Part shown: piece by piece, positions 22,309 through 24,415 of the stretch
Layout: each line of letters starts with the position of its first letter
Position numbering within the stretch: position 1 is the first letter of the stretch
Assembly: GCA_018813375.1 (NCBI GenBank)
Contig: JAHJBU010000070.1
Coordinates: 1 to 24,415, forward strand
Origin: Patescibacteria group bacterium
GTDB lineage: Bacteria; Patescibacteriota; Microgenomatia; UBA1400; PJMF01
DNA length: 24,415 nt
Direction of reading: 5' to 3'
Made by a program: the position numbers and the translations under genes
The notes under the pieces: generated by a model
Databases searched by the model: none
What the model saw: only the letters and a program-made list of their open reading frames with translations
What the model was told of the DNA's origin: nothing

Positions 22309-24415
22309 ATGAAATCACTTGTCTCAATTATTACCGTTCACTACCAAACTCCTCAATCTCTAGCAAACTGCCTAACATTACTACAAAAATTAAAAGACAA
22401 AACTCCATTCGAGATTATTGTGGTAAACAATGATCAAGTTTCATTAAAAAAACTACAAACGATTTATAAAAAATGGAAAAACTCACCTAAAAAAATAACT
22501 TTAGTCCAAGCCCCAGCTAATTTGGGCTATGGTGAAGGCAACAATCTTGGTGCAAAAAAAGCTCTGGGTAATTTTTTATTTTTTTTAAACCCTGACACAG
22601 AAGTAAAAAATGGTTGCATAGACCTTTTGGTAAACTTCTTACAAAAACACAAACAAGTTGGAATAGTAGCTCCAACTCTCTTGAAAAAAAACGGTCAACC
22701 TTTTGAGATGCAAGGATCTGAAAAATTAACTCCACTCTCTGCAATAATGTCTCATTCCTTAATTCACACGATTTGGCCCCATAATCCTATTGCTCGCTCA
22801 CACCTTCTAAAAGACGCCAATCGAAATCAAGATCAAAAATTAGCTGCTGTCCCTGGGTCCGCTTTCTTGATTAGAAACTCACTTTTTAAAAAAATATCCG
22901 GCTTTGATAAAAATTTTTTCCTGTACTTTGAAGAGTATGATCTTGGCCGAAGAGTAACTGAAGCTGGTTTTGAAATCTATCTTTTAGCTAAACCTAAAGT
23001 ATTACACTATTGGCAGGTCAGTACTAATCAGGTTAAAAAAGTTAAAGTTAAAAATAAGTCTTTAACTATTAAGCAAATTTATCAACAAAGTCGTTTTTAT
23101 TACTTTAAAAAACATTTCGGCTTAATGACTGCGGTAATTACAGAAACAATTTTAAAATTATCCAAGTGGCACCTACTTCTAATATTAATCATCGGTGTTT
23201 ACTCAGCATTAATGCTAAGTGTAATGAACTGGGGAATTCCTACTAATAATCAAATTTTTACCTATCACATGGATGAATGGCATCAACTGATGTCCTTAAA
23301 AAATATAGTCACGCAAGGATCTCCTAACGTTGCTGGCTCAGCTCATGGGCCATTATGGCACTTTTTACTTTCTGGAGCCTTTTTATTTTCTTTTTATAAA
23401 ATGGGGATAGTCAATCCTTACCTAGTGACCTCACCAATTTCTAACATCATAGATCAACACACAATTTTCCAACTTTTACGACTCAATGCCTTGCTATTTG
23501 GCGTGATGACTATCATTATTCTTTTTATAATCTTAAGAAAACAGCTACAACATAAAACACTTTGGGGATTAATTTTATTTACTTTTACACCAATCTGGCT
23601 ATCACTAAGCAACTATTTTAAATATGATATTGCTTTAATTTTTTGGCTTACTCTAACCTTTTATAGTGTATTTAAATTTGCTCAAAACAATAATTCAAAA
23701 AACTATATTTGGTTAGGCATAACAGTTGGATTAAGCCTAGCTACAAAAATTAGCGCTTTGCCGGTGTTACTAATTTTATGTTTTAGTTATTTTTACTATC
23801 AAAAAAACTGGCAAAAAAATCTTAAAACACTCTGGTGGGGATTGTTGGCCTTTAGTCTTACTTTTGCTCTAGTAGGAATACCAGATTTATGGCTTGGCAC
23901 TGGAGATTACTCAGAATATCTTGCCTCTAATCTGATCCATCATCCTGCTTCTACTGCCAATTTCAAACTTAATACTAACTACCAATGGTTTTTATTAACT
24001 AACCAGCTACCCATGATTTTTGGTAGAGTTTTCACTATTTTAAGTTTGAGTTCATTGGGATATTTAATTTTTCAATTTAGTAAGTGTTTATTTACTCAAC
24101 CTCGCACTTTACTCAAAAAGTATCGTCATCAAATTTTCATTCTTTTTAGCCTACTGAGTTTCTCTCTTAGCCTGATGCCTTTGAAAATCTATGCCACGGG
24201 TAATAGGGCTTTAGTTCTTTTACCAATGTTGATCCTGATAATGAGCTTTGTTTGGGATGAAATCTCTCAACGATTTAACAAAAGCAAACGATTAATTATG
24301 GTAACTTTACTTACTACAGTCATCTTATTTCAAATTTGGGAAGCTATGAGCTGGGTAAATATTAAGTGGCACCCCGATCCTCGTCAAACTTCATCGACTT
24401 GGATACTAGAAAACA
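22309..24415 (+). CDS. GT2/GT-C fusion glycosyltransferase, 3' truncated by window end
   Basis: The frame is open from ATG 22309 for 702 codons to the last base without a stop. Residues 1 to about 280 are a family 2 glycosyltransferase: 'SIITVHYQTP' start, 'LNPDTE' with Asp96 as the metal-binding acidic site, and 'FFLYFEEYDLGRRVTEAGFEIYL' (about 203-225), typical of rhamnosyltransferase-like enzymes. From about residue 289 it becomes an integral membrane protein with many helices. The first external loop holds 'YHMDEWHQL' with Asp322-Glu323, then 'HGPLWHFLLSG', the layout of GT-C enzymes (PMT/ArnT/GT39-like) that use polyprenyl-phosphate sugars. The two halves are in one frame, so it looks like a genuine fusion. 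It is divergent from the GT4 gene. Confidence 0.85.
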   Translation, partial: MKSLVSIITVHYQTPQSLANCLTLLQKLKDKTPFEIIVVNNDQVSLKKLQTIYKKWKNSPKKITLVQAPANLGYGEGNNLGAKKALGNFLFFLNPDTEVKNGCIDLLVNFLQKHKQVGIVAPTLLKKNGQPFEMQGSEKLTPLSAIMSHSLIHTIWPHNPIARSHLLKDANRNQDQKLAAVPGSAFLIRNSLFKKISGFDKNFFLYFEEYDLGRRVTEAGFEIYLLAKPKVLHYWQVSTNQVKKVKVKNKSLTIKQIYQQSRFYYFKKHFGLMTAVITETILKLSKWHLLLILIIGVYSALMLSVMNWGIPTNNQIFTYHMDEWHQLMSLKNIVTQGSPNVAGSAHGPLWHFLLSGAFLFSFYKMGIVNPYLVTSPISNIIDQHTIFQLLRLNALLFGVMTIIILFIILRKQLQHKTLWGLILFTFTPIWLSLSNYFKYDIALIFWLTLTFYSVFKFAQNNNSKNYIWLGITVGLSLATKISALPVLLILCFSYFYYQKNWQKNLKTLWWGLLAFSLTFALVGIPDLWLGTGDYSEYLASNLIHHPASTANFKLNTNYQWFLLTNQLPMIFGRVFTILSLSSLGYLIFQFSKCLFTQPRTLLKKYRHQIFILFSLLSFSLSLMPLKIYATGNRALVLLPMLILIMSFVWDEISQRFNKSKRLIMVTLLTTVILFQIWEAMSWVNIKWHPDPRQTSSTWILEN

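Noticed and set aside
22517..22744. 75-codon minus-strand open frame
   Set aside because: It lies opposite the GT2 domain of the fusion gene, which has clear motifs on the plus strand.
1..24415. CRISPR array, insertion sequence, prophage or defence island
   Set aside because: No regularly spaced repeats with unique spacers, transposase, terminal inverted repeats, phage genes or known defence motifs were found.

Overview
The window is a gene-dense, AT-rich bacterial chromosome segment. It most likely comes from a Candidate Phyla Radiation (Patescibacteria) genome, probably in the Microgenomates group. The pointers are a class I (archaeal-type) lysyl-tRNA synthetase, a half-length ATP synthase delta subunit, a riboflavin kinase without its FAD synthetase half, very short spacers, few Shine-Dalgarno sites, and unrecognised proteins mixed among core genes. 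TGA is used as a stop codon (for example in the lysyl-tRNA synthetase and flippase genes), so the Gracilibacteria/Absconditabacteria code does not apply. The lineage is inferred from gene content; no 16S rRNA or ribosomal protein is present.

Layout. 1-1423: the end of a SIMPL/DUF541 protein and an L-lactate dehydrogenase with an NADP-like cofactor motif. 1424-2731: a tRNA-Lys(UUU) preceded by two inverted repeats and followed after 7 nt by alanine racemase. 2732-5420: two poorly known membrane-associated proteins; the first joins a PilM/GspL-like cytoplasmic region, a membrane helix and an external LytR_C domain. 5421-11769: the complete F-type ATP synthase operon atpBEFHAGDC behind a strong, repeat-decorated promoter. 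11770-19180: core information-processing and secretion genes (greA, class I lysyl-tRNA synthetase, an HD hydrolase, serS, secA, riboflavin kinase). 19177-24415: a surface-glycan block (flippase, methyltransferase, GT4 on the minus strand, and a GT2/GT-C fusion that runs off the window end).

How the genes fit together. Lactate dehydrogenase and F1Fo fit a small fermentative cell in which ATP synthase makes or spends the proton gradient. Alr supplies D-alanine for peptidoglycan. SecA, the LytR_C protein, flippase and glycosyltransferases serve the cell envelope. The tRNA-Lys and its synthetase are both here.

Gene starts give the most interesting regulatory signal. Several -10 elements lie only 6-14 nt before the start codon, implying leaderless or nearly leaderless mRNAs. 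Only atpE and a 12-codon leader ORF before serS have a strong Shine-Dalgarno site. I found no CRISPR array, insertion sequence, phage gene or defence system. No stretch over 300 bases lacks a gene. I see no wholly new system; the best novelty candidates are the LytR_C hybrid, the GT2/GT-C fusion and the promoter architectures.
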